A DNA stretch of 64,000 bases from WHSW01 sp963821025 (GTDB lineage Bacteria > Actinomycetota > Thermoleophilia > Solirubrobacterales > 70-9): contig CAWGCG010000005.1 of assembly GCA_963821025.1 (NCBI GenBank), positions 124,001 through 188,000 on the forward strand. Reading direction: 5' to 3'. The position numbers and the translations under genes were made by a program. The notes beneath the pieces were generated by a model. That model saw nothing but the letters and a program-made list of their open reading frames with translations, searched no databases and had not been told where the DNA came from. This document shows, one piece after another, positions 17,241-25,187 of the stretch (position 1 is the stretch's first letter; each line of letters begins with the position of its first letter).

Positions 17241-17284
17241 AGTCCGGCACGGCTCCAAAGAGCGGAAAGTTCCTGCTCGCGAAC
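17233..17284 (+). repeat. Direct-repeat copy B between GT87 and the beta-propeller gene
   Basis: This is the second copy of the two-block repeat described at 15768-15869: block 1 at 17233-17247 and block 2 at 17256-17284. It sits 20 bases before the start of the beta-propeller gene, so block 2 may contribute to that gene's expression. Confidence 0.7.
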
Positions 17285-17304
17285 TGCGGGATAGGATCGC
17301 GCCG

Positions 17305-18807
17305 ATGAACTCCCGGCAGCGCGCGGGACTCGCCTGCGCCCTCACGGTCGCCTCCGCCCTCACCCTTGCCGGACCCGCAGGCGCGGCGCCGATCGCCCCC
17401 AACGGCGGCAGCCCGTCGCTGCCCGACTTCCAGGGGGCTGCGGCGACCGCCCACAAGCTCGCCGACCCGACGATCGCCGAGCAGAACCCCTACATGGCGA
17501 CCAACCCGAGCTCCAACATCCACAACGACACCTGGATGACCGACGCCTACCAGCGCCGCGGGCCGCTCGGCAAGGCGCTCGTCACCCAGTCGGACGCAAA
17601 GCCGCCGTCGCTTTGTGGCGGCCTCGCGTTCGACTCGGCCGGACGGATCGTCTCCGTCTGCCCCTCGGCGGTGGCGCCGCCCGCCGCCCGCGTGATCGAC
17701 CCGGACTCGCTTGCCACCCTGGCCGAGCTCAGCCTTCCCAACGCCCCTGACCCGCCGGGGACGAAGACCTACCAGAACTTCACCGGTGGCGGCTACTTCT
17801 TTCTCGACCAGCGCGACCGGATCTGGGTGGCGACCAAGACCGACCACATCTACGTGATCGCCGAGTCGGCCGGCGGCACCGCGCTCTCGGTCGTCCGCGA
17901 CTACGACCTGACCTCGGTCCTCGACGACTCGAGCGAGCGGATCAGCTCGGCGCTGCCCGACTTCGACGGGCTGATCTGGTTCGTCTCCAAGGCCAACGGC
18001 AAGGTCGGCACGCTCGACCGAAAGACCGGTGAGCTGCGGGTGAAGACTCTCGGCGAGGAGATCGAGAACTCGTTCGCGGTCGGCTCCGACGGCGTCTACA
18101 TCGTCTCGGACGAGCGCATGTACAGGTTCAAGGCAAACGCGGGCGGAAGGCCTCGGGTCGTTTGGCGCAAGCGCTATCCGAATTCCGGGATCGTCAAGCC
18201 GAGCCAGGTCAACGCCGGGTCGGGCACCACACCGACGCTGATGGACTCTGGCTACGTCGCGATCACCGACAACGCCGACCCGATGAACGTGGTCGTCTAC
18301 CGGACCGCGCGGCGGCTCGCCAAGGGCGAGAAGCGGGTGGTCTGCAAGCAGCCCGTATTCGGCGCCGGCGCCTCGGCGACCGAGAACTCGCTGATCACCG
18401 CCGGGCGGTCGCTGATCGTCGAGAACAACTACGGCTATCAGGACCCGTTCGACCCGCTGGTCGCCGGGGCGCTGACCGAGCCCGGCTTCGCCCGCGTCGA
18501 TGTCAACAAGCGGGGCACCGGCTGCAAGCTCAAGTGGACCAACAGCGACGCGCGGGCGCCAACCGCGGTCCCCAAGCTCTCGACCAAGACCGGGCTCGTC
18601 TACACCTACACCCGCCCACCCGACCCGGCCGCCGAGGGCTATTACTGGACCGCGATCGATTGGCGCAGCGGGGCGACCGTCTGGAGCCGCTACGCCGGCT
18701 CGGGGTCGGCCTTCAACAACAACTACGCCGGGCTCGCGCTCGGCCCCGACGGCGCCGCCTACCTCGGAGTGATCGGCGGGATCATCTCGCTGCGCGACGG
18801 CGGCTAG
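17305..18807 (+). CDS. Secreted beta-propeller (quinoprotein-like) protein
   Basis: This 500-aa protein starts MNSRQRAGLACALTVASALT, continues LAGPAGAAP, and has a Sec signal cut near AGA/AAP. The rest consists of short beta-strand repeats typical of PQQ/quinoprotein-like propellers: GGLAFDSAGRIVSVCPS, YFFLDQRDRIWVATKTDHIY, DFDGLIWFVSKANGKVGTLD, NSFAVGSDGVYIVSDERMY, GLALGPDGAAYLGVIGG. Cysteines are few. I see no catalytic motif or PQQ-specific residue that would prove enzyme activity, so binding or scaffold roles are equally possible. It is monocistronic by context: a repeat element precedes it and a large hairpin follows its stop. Confidence 0.75.
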   Translation: MNSRQRAGLACALTVASALTLAGPAGAAPIAPNGGSPSLPDFQGAAATAHKLADPTIAEQNPYMATNPSSNIHNDTWMTDAYQRRGPLGKALVTQSDAKPPSLCGGLAFDSAGRIVSVCPSAVAPPAARVIDPDSLATLAELSLPNAPDPPGTKTYQNFTGGGYFFLDQRDRIWVATKTDHIYVIAESAGGTALSVVRDYDLTSVLDDSSERISSALPDFDGLIWFVSKANGKVGTLDRKTGELRVKTLGEEIENSFAVGSDGVYIVSDERMYRFKANAGGRPRVVWRKRYPNSGIVKPSQVNAGSGTTPTLMDSGYVAITDNADPMNVVVYRTARRLAKGEKRVVCKQPVFGAGASATENSLITAGRSLIVENNYGYQDPFDPLVAGALTEPGFARVDVNKRGTGCKLKWTNSDARAPTAVPKLSTKTGLVYTYTRPPDPAAEGYYWTAIDWRSGATVWSRYAGSGSAFNNNYAGLALGPDGAAYLGVIGGIISLRDGG

Positions 18808-18835
18808 GTCCACCCCTCGCCCCTGGCTGATCCTG

Positions 18836-18901
18836 CCGCCACCCCACCCGGGGCGAGAAACGTTCGCATAGCGACAGAAACTCGCCCCGGCGTGGTGGCG
18901 G
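18836..18901 (+). terminator. Large imperfect hairpin after the beta-propeller gene
   Basis: The left arm 18836-18857 (CCGCCACC...CGGGGCGAG) pairs with the right arm 18881-18901 (CTCGCCCCG...GGTGGCGG). The loop of 23 bases starts and ends with AAA. It lies 28 bases after the propeller stop and before the TMEM175-type gene, fitting a terminator or mRNA-stabilising structure. Confidence 0.6.
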
Positions 18902-18955
18902 GAGCGACGCGCCCGGCCGCCGCTCGCCGCCGAGGCGTGCGCGAGACTGGAGGCC

Positions 18956-19633
18956 GTGGCCGATGCCCAGCCCCAGCGCGCGGCCGATGCCCAGCCCCAG
19001 CGCGCGGCCGATGCCCAGCCCCAGCGCGCGGCCGACACAGCCAAGGCGAAGCGCGGAGACGTCTTCGACTACGACCGCACGGTCGCTCTCTCCGACGGCG
19101 TCTTTGCGATCGCGCTCACCCTGCTGGTGTTGAACATCCCGCAGCCGAGCTCCTCGGGCGACCTCTGGGGCGAGCTCGGCGAATTGATTCCCGACCTCGC
19201 CGCCTACGCGCTCAGCTTCGTCGTCATCGCGACCATGTGGCGCGTCCACCACATCTTTTGTCGCGGGCTCGACCGGATCGACGCCAAGCTGACCACGCTC
19301 AACCTCGCCTTCCTCGGGCTGATCGCGCTGATCCCGTTCCCGACCGGGCTGATCGCCGAGCGCGGCGACGAGTCGCCGGCGGTGATCGTCTACGCGGCTA
19401 CGATCGCAGCGGTCACGGCGATGTTCGCGGCGATGGAGCTCTATGCCGAGCGCACCGGGCTGACCGAACCGCGCGACCGTCCGCTGATCGACTACATCCT
19501 CGTCCCCGCGGTGTTCTTGATCTCGATCCCGATCGCCGTGGTCAGCCCGGCGATCGCCGCCTACAGCTGGATCTCGCTGCTGTTCCTCGGTCGCTATCTC
19601 AATCGGCGCGACCGGCGCAAGGTCGCCGGCTAG
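18956..19633 (+). CDS. TMEM175-type (DUF1211) membrane protein, putative K+ channel
   Basis: This 225-aa protein carries the family signature in the first helix (TVALSDGVFAIALTLLVL, the F/L-SDGVFAIA motif that lines the pore in bacterial TMEM175). About six hydrophobic helices follow, including AAYALSFVVIATMWRVHH with the conserved WxxHH-like turn. Bacterial members form tetrameric potassium-selective channels. Ahead of the channel domain is a hydrophilic N-terminus made of three exact copies of ADAQPQRA, encoded by a 24-bp tandem repeat. The start used is GTG at 18956, directly before the repeat. It converges with the next gene so tightly that the two stop codons overlap within ctag (19630-19633). 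Confidence 0.85.
   Translation: MADAQPQRAADAQPQRAADAQPQRAADTAKAKRGDVFDYDRTVALSDGVFAIALTLLVLNIPQPSSSGDLWGELGELIPDLAAYALSFVVIATMWRVHHIFCRGLDRIDAKLTTLNLAFLGLIALIPFPTGLIAERGDESPAVIVYAATIAAVTAMFAAMELYAERTGLTEPRDRPLIDYILVPAVFLISIPIAVVSPAIAAYSWISLLFLGRYLNRRDRRKVAG
18959..19030 (+). repeat. Three perfect 24-bp tandem repeats in the TMEM175-type gene
   Basis: The unit gccgatgcccagccccagcg (plus cgcg) occurs at 18959-18982, 18983-19006 and 19007-19030 without mismatch. It is a whole number of codons, so copy-number change would alter the N-terminal tail length but not the frame. Confidence 0.95.
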
Positions 19634-20631
19634 CAGAGCCGCGGCTCGGCCTCAGAGCGGACGACCTCGAACGCCGAGCCCGGAATCGCCTTCAGCTGGT
19701 TCAGGTTGTCGTCGTTCCAACGCCGGTCCGAGCTGCCGGAGAAAAACCAGTTGGAGCCGTTGTCGGCGACGATGAAGCCGTAGCGCTTGAGCGTCTCGGC
19801 GATCACCGCGGCATCGCCGCTGAATCCGGAGAGGTCATAGCCGCGCTTCAGCCGCAGCCTCGTCCCCATCGCCGGCGCGGTTGCCGCAGCGGTGTCGCCG
19901 GCGCAGTGACTCGCCGGGTGGATCCAGGCGTTGCGGGTCGACTCCATCGTCACCCTGATCGCGTGCTCGACCCGCCCCGAGCGAACCTCGTCGTAGCGGA
20001 CCAGGCCGGGGAAGATCGGCAATCCCGCAGCGTCGGCCGAGGTCCAGCCCTCGGGGCGAAGCTCGGGCGAGCGCAGGTTCCAGATCACGCCGGAGTCTGC
20101 CTCCCAGCGCTTCTCGGCCCTGCGCGGGAAAGCGCGGTAGAGCTCATAGAGCTTGCAGCGCGCGCGGTCGTAGGCGAGCACATGGCGGTCGCCGTCGCTG
20201 GAGGCACCGCCCTCGACCGGCGCCGAGAGCGGCACCCGGTACTTGCCCCGATCGGACTCGGCGCCGTAGGCGGTGAATCGGACCTTGGTCCGTTTGGCGC
20301 GCTTGCCAACCACCCGGTAGGGAAAGCCGTACTCGCGCGGTGAGCCGAAGTCGGGGTGCAGCTCGGTCCCGCCGTGGCCGTTGATGTAGTCGATGATCGC
20401 GTCGGAGTTGGCGGCGACCGGGGCCGCCGAGATCTCCTGGTTCCAGGCGCGCTGGTCGCCGAGCGAGGGCGCGCCGGCACCGACCTCGGGGCCGGGCTTC
20501 GGAAACACCCCGCACTTCGAGCCCAGCGAGGGATAGGGCCGGGGCGTCGCCGGGCCCGGGGCGGCGAGCCCGAGCACGAGGGTGAGCGCGATGAGCGCGG
20601 GCGCCGCCGGTCTCAGCATCTTGGAAAGCAC
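19630..20631 (-). CDS. Secreted protein of unknown function
   Basis: This 333-aa protein has a signal peptide (MLRPAAPALIALTLVLGLAA, then PGPATP). The mature protein contains AAPVAANSDAIIDYINGHGG, LHPDFGSPREYGFPYRVV, RYDEVRSGRVEHAIRVTM and YGFIVADNGSNWFFSGSSD. These run in an order that I associate with uncharacterised exported proteins of soil bacteria; I cannot name a function. There are four or five cysteines in the mature part. The last Met-rich start (MLSKMLRP) leaves Met1 or Met5 as alternatives. Its stop overlaps that of the convergent TMEM175-type gene. Confidence 0.78.
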   Translation of the reverse strand: MLSKMLRPAAPALIALTLVLGLAAPGPATPRPYPSLGSKCGVFPKPGPEVGAGAPSLGDQRAWNQEISAAPVAANSDAIIDYINGHGGTELHPDFGSPREYGFPYRVVGKRAKRTKVRFTAYGAESDRGKYRVPLSAPVEGGASSDGDRHVLAYDRARCKLYELYRAFPRRAEKRWEADSGVIWNLRSPELRPEGWTSADAAGLPIFPGLVRYDEVRSGRVEHAIRVTMESTRNAWIHPASHCAGDTAAATAPAMGTRLRLKRGYDLSGFSGDAAVIAETLKRYGFIVADNGSNWFFSGSSDRRWNDDNLNQLKAIPGSAFEVVRSEAEPRLC

Positions 20632-20703
20632 TGGCGGCGAAGCCTATGCAGATCGGCCGTGGCCCGGTGGGGCGGAAAACTCCGGCGGTGGCGGACTAAT
20701 CCG

Positions 20704-20726
20704 TCCCACCCCGGGGGGTGGTGGGA
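20704..20726 (-). terminator. Hairpin after pmbA
   Basis: TCCCACC (20704-20710) pairs with GGTGGGA (20720-20726) around a GC-rich 9-nt loop, immediately beyond the pmbA stop at 20728. It is a likely end for the Roadblock-tldD-pmbA transcript, with no T tract. Confidence 0.5.
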
Positions 20727-20727
20727 T

Positions 20728-22095
20728 CTACGAGCCGCCGATCGCCATCTCGCCGATCAGCAGCGGCGGGGTGAAGACCGAGCCGCCGAAGGGAACCCAG
20801 CGCCCGCCCGAGCCGACCGCGCGGACGGCGGCGAGCATCGACTCGAGGTCGGAGGCGATCGTGAACTCATCGGCGGCCTCGGCGAGCTCCCCGCCGGAGA
20901 TCGCACGGCCGGTGGCGCCGACCGAGAACGTGCCCGAGACCGGGTTGACCCCGGAGTGAAGCCCGGCGACGTCGGTGACGTAGATCCCCTCCCCCGCCTC
21001 GGCGAGCAGTTGCTCGAAGCCGAGCTCGCCGGCGGCGACCACCAGGTTCGAGCTCGAGACCGCGGGCGCGGAGCGATACCCCGAGCGGGCGGCGTTGCCG
21101 GTCGAGCGCGCCGCGTCGCCCTCGCGCCTGGCGGTGTAGGAGTCGTGCAGGTAGGCGCGCAGCTCGCCGCCCTCGACCAGCGCGGTCGCCCCGGTCGGGG
21201 TGCCCTCGCCGTCGAAGGGCGCCGAGTTGAGCCCCGCCGGGTCGGCGCCGTCGTCGGCGATCGCCAGCGCCGGGGCCGCGATCGCCTCGCCGAGGCGCCC
21301 GGCAAACGGCGAGCGCGCGCGCTGGACGGCGTCGGCGCACAGCACCCCGCCGATGAAGCCGACGAAGCTGGCTGCGACGGTCTCGTCGAGGACCACCGGG
21401 CAGGTGCGCGAGCCGGGCTTCGCCGCTCCGAGGAGCGAGCTCGAGCGCGCCGCCGCCTCGCGCCCGATCCGCTCGGGATCGAGCGCCGCGGGCGAACGGC
21501 CCATCCCGAACCCGAGCCCGGTCTGGCGGTCGTCGGGCTGCTCGGCGATCGCCGAGAGGTAGGCGTAGCAGTAGGTGATCTCATAGGCGCCCGAGACCCC
21601 GTTCGAGGAGGCGAGCGCCGCGGTCGCCCGCTCGTCGACGAAGACCGAGGTCTCGACCGCGACCACCCGGTCGTCGGCATCGCGGGCGGCACGCTCGACC
21701 GCGATCGCAAGCTCGACCTTGTCCTCGGTCGTCCAGCGCGCCGCGTCGGGGTCCGCGAGGCCCTCAATCGGCTGCGCCTCGTCGGGCGCCGGGGCAGCGG
21801 CGTACTCGTCGGGATCGGCGACCCGGGCGGCCTCGACCGCGGCCGTGGCGATCTCGCTCAGCCCCTCGTCGCTGAGGTCGGTGGCGTAGGCATAACCTGC
21901 GCGCCCCTCGATCCAGACGCGCACCCCGAGCCCGCGCTCGCCCGCCTCGGTGAGGCTCTCGACCTCGCCCTCGAAGATCCGCGCCTCGAGCCCGGTCGAG
22001 TCGGAGACGTAGGCCTCGGCGTCGCCCGCGCCGGCGCCCAGGGCCGCCTCCACGGCGCGGCCGGCGATCGCCTCGAGCGCGCCGGGGTCGCTCAT
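20728..22095 (-). CDS. pmbA: TldD/PmbA family metalloprotease-like subunit PmbA (TldE)
   Basis: This 455-aa protein is the non-catalytic partner of TldD. In the studied system the two form a heterodimer that degrades unfolded peptides and matures some ribosomal peptides such as microcin B17. Family segments visible are EAYVSDSTGLEARIFEGEVE near the N-terminus, SSNGVSGAYEITYCYA, and LHSGVNPVSGTFSVGATG near the end. The zinc-site motif HExxxH is absent, as expected for PmbA. The start is ATG 22095, overlapping the TldD stop by four bases (ATGA), so the two are translationally coupled. The larger frame extending upstream is antisense to tldD codons in another register and is rejected. Confidence 0.95.
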   Translation of the reverse strand: MSDPGALEAIAGRAVEAALGAGAGDAEAYVSDSTGLEARIFEGEVESLTEAGERGLGVRVWIEGRAGYAYATDLSDEGLSEIATAAVEAARVADPDEYAAAPAPDEAQPIEGLADPDAARWTTEDKVELAIAVERAARDADDRVVAVETSVFVDERATAALASSNGVSGAYEITYCYAYLSAIAEQPDDRQTGLGFGMGRSPAALDPERIGREAAARSSSLLGAAKPGSRTCPVVLDETVAASFVGFIGGVLCADAVQRARSPFAGRLGEAIAAPALAIADDGADPAGLNSAPFDGEGTPTGATALVEGGELRAYLHDSYTARREGDAARSTGNAARSGYRSAPAVSSSNLVVAAGELGFEQLLAEAGEGIYVTDVAGLHSGVNPVSGTFSVGATGRAISGGELAEAADEFTIASDLESMLAAVRAVGSGGRWVPFGGSVFTPPLLIGEMAIGGS

Positions 22096-23498
22096 ACCGC
22101 GGTCCCGCCGACGGTCATCTCCGAGATCCGCACGTGGCCCTGGCCGACCCCGACCGGGACGCTCTGGCCGCCCTTGCCGCAAAAGCCGGTCTTCACCGCG
22201 AAGTCCCTGGCGACCCCGTCGATGCGGCGCAGCGCCTGCAGGCAGTTGCCGATCAAAGTGGCTCCCCGGCACGGCTTCGTCACCGCGCCGCCCTCGATCA
22301 GATAGCCCTCGGAGACTCCGAAGACGAAGTCACCTGTGGTCGGGTCGACCTGGCCGCCGGCGAACGAGACCGCATAGAAGCCGCGCCCCACCTCGCAGAT
22401 CAGATCCTCGGGGGTGGCATCCCCCGGGGCGATGAAGGTGTTGGTCATCCGCGGGATCGGCAGGTGGCGAAACGACTGCCGGCGCCCGTTGGCGGTCGAG
22501 TCGACGCCGTCCTTGCGGGCGCGCTGCAGGTCGTAGAGATAGGAGGTGATCCGGCCCTCGTGGATCACCGGCGTCGCCTGGGTCGGGGTGCCCTCGTCGT
22601 CGATCGCATCGGTTCCCCACTCGCCCGGCAGGCGGCCGTCGTCGTAGGCGCGCAAGAAGGCCGGCGCGATGTCCTCGCCGAGCTTGCCGGCATAGACCGA
22701 AGCGCCCTTTTGGATGTGGTCGGCCTCGAGTCCGTGACCGGTCATCTCATGAAAGAGGACGCCGCCGAAGCCGCTGCCGACGACCACCGGCATCGCCCCC
22801 GCGGGGGCGGGGTCGGCGTCGAGCAGGGTCAGGGCCGCGTTCGCCGCCTCCTCGGCGATCCCCTCGCCGGCGCCGTCGGTGACGAGCTCGAACCCGGAGT
22901 GGCCGCCGAGCGTCTCGAACCCGGTCTCGACCGTGCCCTCGCGCGCGGCGACGACCTGGACCCCGAGCCGCACCCGGGTGCGATCGTCGGAGGCGAACCG
23001 GCCCTCGGAGTTGGCGACCGTGATCCGCCGGCGTGCCTCCGAGTAGCCCGCCTGCACCTGGGCGACCTCGTCGCCGGCGGCGCGGGCGCGTTCGTCGCAG
23101 GCGCGCAGCAGCTCGGCCTTGCGCTCGGCCGGGACCTCGGCAGGCGGCTGCTCGATCTCCTCGCCGCTCGCCGGCGCCGAGGGGTCGAGCGCCGCGGGCT
23201 CGCTGCGATCGCTCGACAGCGCCGCCGCGGCCGAGTCGGCAGCGCGCTCGAGGTCGGGCTCGGCGAGCCCGTCGACGTGGGCGAAGTAGGTGGTCTCGCC
23301 GGCAATCACCCGGACCCCGCCGCCACGGTCGGTGCCGCTCTGGGCACGCTCGAGCCGCGACTCGTCGATCGACAGCGAAAAGCCCGAGCGGTCCTCGCAA
23401 AAGAGCTCGGCGAAGTCGCCGCCGTTGGCGAGCGCGCGCTCGATTACCCGGGCGGCGAGCTCGGTCTCGACCAGGTGGTCCGGCGCCTCGCGGGCCAT
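22092..23498 (-). CDS. tldD: TldD zinc metalloprotease
   Basis: This 468-aa protein is the catalytic half of the TldD/PmbA pair. The zinc motif HExxxH is intact (HEMTGH at about 250-255, within GGVLFHEMTGHGLEADHIQ). Downstream are GEWGTDAIDDEGTPTQATPV and MTNTFIAPGDATPEDLI, typical of the family, and the late cysteines in KPCRGATLIGNCL. The start ATG at 23498 overlaps by one base the stop of the 69-aa upstream gene. The operon order on the minus strand is Roadblock-like, 69-aa protein, tldD, pmbA. Substrate peptides are not known for most bacteria; the upstream small gene is one candidate partner. Confidence 0.95.
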   Translation of the reverse strand: MAREAPDHLVETELAARVIERALANGGDFAELFCEDRSGFSLSIDESRLERAQSGTDRGGGVRVIAGETTYFAHVDGLAEPDLERAADSAAAALSSDRSEPAALDPSAPASGEEIEQPPAEVPAERKAELLRACDERARAAGDEVAQVQAGYSEARRRITVANSEGRFASDDRTRVRLGVQVVAAREGTVETGFETLGGHSGFELVTDGAGEGIAEEAANAALTLLDADPAPAGAMPVVVGSGFGGVLFHEMTGHGLEADHIQKGASVYAGKLGEDIAPAFLRAYDDGRLPGEWGTDAIDDEGTPTQATPVIHEGRITSYLYDLQRARKDGVDSTANGRRQSFRHLPIPRMTNTFIAPGDATPEDLICEVGRGFYAVSFAGGQVDPTTGDFVFGVSEGYLIEGGAVTKPCRGATLIGNCLQALRRIDGVARDFAVKTGFCGKGGQSVPVGVGQGHVRISEMTVGGTAV

Positions 23499-23707
23499 CA
23501 GCGAGCCGCGTCGATCACCCGCGAGGCGGCGATGAACAGAGCGCGACCGTGGTCGGTCTCGGCCCCGCAGGAAAGGCTGCGCCCGCCGGCGGCATAGACG
23601 CGGGCGAAGGGACGGCGGGTGAGCCGGCGCCGGCGCAGGTAGGCAGACGCCTCGTCGGCATAGCCGGAGACGCGGTCGATGATCGCCCGGTGTGGCTTCG
23701 GCGGCAT
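23498..23707 (-). CDS. 69-aa Arg-rich protein coupled to tldD
   Basis: This is a short basic protein (MPPKPHRAIIDRVSGYADEA ... RRRRLTRRPFARVYAAGGRS) with one cysteine and no membrane segment. It is open from stop to stop between two partners, sharing one base with the Roadblock-like stop before it (TGATG at 23707) and one with the tldD start after it. This makes it a real coupled gene rather than a chance frame. I do not recognise a family. It could be a DNA- or RNA-binding protein, a regulatory partner, or, more speculatively, a peptide handled by TldD/PmbA. Confidence 0.65.
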   Translation of the reverse strand: MPPKPHRAIIDRVSGYADEASAYLRRRRLTRRPFARVYAAGGRSLSCGAETDHGRALFIAASRVIDAAR

Positions 23708-24102
23708 CAGGCGGCTCTCGCCTCGGCCACCGGGGGCGCGCTCGTGGCCAGCACCAGGTCGCGAAGCACCGCCCGCATGTCCGACAACATCAGCGAGGCG
23801 AGCGGGAAGCGCTCGCTGGCCGCGACCATCGCGTAACCGCTGAGCCGCAGCGCGAACGCCTCACCGTCCTCGGTACCGACGTGGGCGTGGTCGGCGGGCT
23901 CGCCGGCGGCGGCATCGGCGGCGGCGAGTAGCTCGCGACCGGCGCTGCCCCAGGCCTCGAGATCGCCGCTGGCGGCCAGGGCCGAACCGCCGGGAGCGAG
24001 GATGACGCAGCCGCGAAGCTCGCTCGAGATCGCCTCGAGCCGAGCGACGGCGACCGCGGCGTCGGCGGCGCTGGGGGCGTTTTTCGAGCTTGGGTCCGGC
24101 AC
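23707..24102 (-). CDS. Roadblock/LC7-like small regulatory protein
   Basis: This 131-aa protein has an alpha/beta pattern fitting the Roadblock/LC7 fold. An N-terminal helix (DAAVAVARLEAISSELRG) precedes a strand pair CVILAPGGSALAASGD, then a long helix (WGSAGRELLAAADAAAG), strands (HVGTEDGEAFALRLSGYAMV) and a final helix (LMLSDMRAVLRDLVLATSA). Such proteins bind small GTPases in other operons, but no GTPase is next to this gene. It is the first gene of the tldD operon; the divergent small membrane protein starts 19 bases away, so promoters must lie in or near this very short gap. The fold call rests on pattern only. Confidence 0.65.
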   Translation of the reverse strand: MPDPSSKNAPSAADAAVAVARLEAISSELRGCVILAPGGSALAASGDLEAWGSAGRELLAAADAAAGEPADHAHVGTEDGEAFALRLSGYAMVAASERFPLASLMLSDMRAVLRDLVLATSAPPVAEARAA

Positions 24103-24121
24103 TTGGGCGACAATAGCGAGC

Positions 24122-24262
24122 GTGACTTTGGAGCGGGCCTCGTGGCTGACGATCGTCGGTCTGTGCGCGATCGCAGCGCTGGTGTTGGCGCTGAACGGCT
24201 ATATCGGCTACGCGATCACCGCCGGCGCGGTCGGCGTCGCGGCCGCCGTCAACCTGCTCTGA
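24122..24262 (+). CDS. Small membrane protein (46 aa)
   Basis: Starting at GTG 24122, this short frame encodes VTLERASWLTIVGLCAIAAL, then VLALNGYIGYAITAGAVGVA, ending VNLL. It is a hydrophobic pair of helices with a charged N-terminus. The composition and placement (divergent from the Roadblock-like gene, convergent with the CDF gene, 7 bases from its stop) suggest a genuine small gene, but no family is recognised and the frame extends further upstream without need. Confidence 0.45.
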   Translation: MTLERASWLTIVGLCAIAALVLALNGYIGYAITAGAVGVAAAVNLL

Positions 24263-24269
24263 GCCCGCG

Positions 24270-25187
24270 CTATCCGGCCCGGTAGGGCCCCTGCGCCTCC
24301 TCGTCGGGCGGGCGCAACGACTCCTCGGGCTCGGTGTGGATCAGCACCTCGGAATTGGGCAGCTCGGCCTCGATCGCGCCGCGCAGGTTGTGGGCGATCG
24401 CATGCGCGGCCTCGAGCGTGGTCCCGTGGCGAAACTGCAGATGCAGGTCGATGTAGCGGCGAGCTGCCGCGGTGCGCGCGCGGAGCTTGTGATAGCCGGC
24501 GATCTCGGGCGCGCGGGCGCGCTCGGCGGCGATCACCGCTTCGATCCGGTCGAGCTCGGCCGGCGGCGGCGACTCGTCCACGAGCACCCGGCTCGAGCGG
24601 GTGAGGATGCGCACTCCGGCGATCACGATCGCGACCGCGACGCAAAGCGCGGCGATCGCGTCGAAGGCCGGCTCGCCGGTGATCTCGACCAACAGCAGGC
24701 CGATCAAGACCCCGACCGAGGTCAGGGCGTCGGCGCGCAGGTGCGCGGCGTCGCCCTCGAGCGCCGGCGATTCCAGCGCCCGAGCGCGCCGGTAAAGAAA
24801 GGTGGAGACGCCGACGTTGGCGACCATCGAGAAGGCGATCACCGCGATCCCGAGCCCGACATCGTCGACCTGTGAGCCGACCACCAGGCGCCGGGTGGCT
24901 TCGAAGATGATGATCCCGGCGCCGACCAGGATCAGCATCCCCTCGATCGCCGCCGCCAGGTTCTCGAGCTTCTCGTGGCCGTAGGGGTGCTCGCGGTCGG
25001 CCGGCTCGTCGGCGGCGCGGACCGAGAAGAAGGCGACGATCGAGGCCAGCAGGTCGATCGCCGAGTGGATCGCCTCGGTGATGATCGCGATCGATCCGGT
25101 GATCGCCCCGGCGGCGAGCTTGAGCACGATCAGCGCCGCATTCGATCCGATCGAGAGCCCCGCCGCCCCCGCCTTGGTGCGAATCAT
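24270..25187 (-). CDS. Cation diffusion facilitator (CDF) metal transporter
   Basis: This 305-aa inner-membrane protein has six helices followed by a cytoplasmic metal-binding domain. The transport-site residues are present: helix II HSAID (EAIHSAIDLLAS) and helix V HLRADALTS. The cytoplasmic loop HPYGHEKLE is the family hallmark. The C-terminal domain has the RRYIDLHLQFRHGTTLEAAH motif with metal-site histidines. It exports divalent cations such as Zn, Fe, Mn or Co in exchange for protons; specificity cannot be read here. Its ATG at 25187 overlaps the rdgB stop by four bases, so it is the third gene of an rph-rdgB-CDF operon. Confidence 0.95.
   Translation of the reverse strand: MIRTKAGAAGLSIGSNAALIVLKLAAGAITGSIAIITEAIHSAIDLLASIVAFFSVRAADEPADREHPYGHEKLENLAAAIEGMLILVGAGIIIFEATRRLVVGSQVDDVGLGIAVIAFSMVANVGVSTFLYRRARALESPALEGDAAHLRADALTSVGVLIGLLLVEITGEPAFDAIAALCVAVAIVIAGVRILTRSSRVLVDESPPPAELDRIEAVIAAERARAPEIAGYHKLRARTAAARRYIDLHLQFRHGTTLEAAHAIAHNLRGAIEAELPNSEVLIHTEPEESLRPPDEEAQGPYRAG

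Noticed and set aside
18959..19030. Tandem repeats considered as a CRISPR-like array
   Set aside because: Units are contiguous with no spacers and are in a coding frame.
16972..19044. Long minus-strand open frame of 690 codons across the GT87 and propeller genes
   Set aside because: It is antisense to two well-supported genes, has Arg/Gly/Asp-rich low-complexity sequence and no domain; long antisense frames are expected at this GC content.
20356..23597. Plus-strand frames of 649 and 487 codons
   Set aside because: They are shadows of pmbA and tldD on the other strand.
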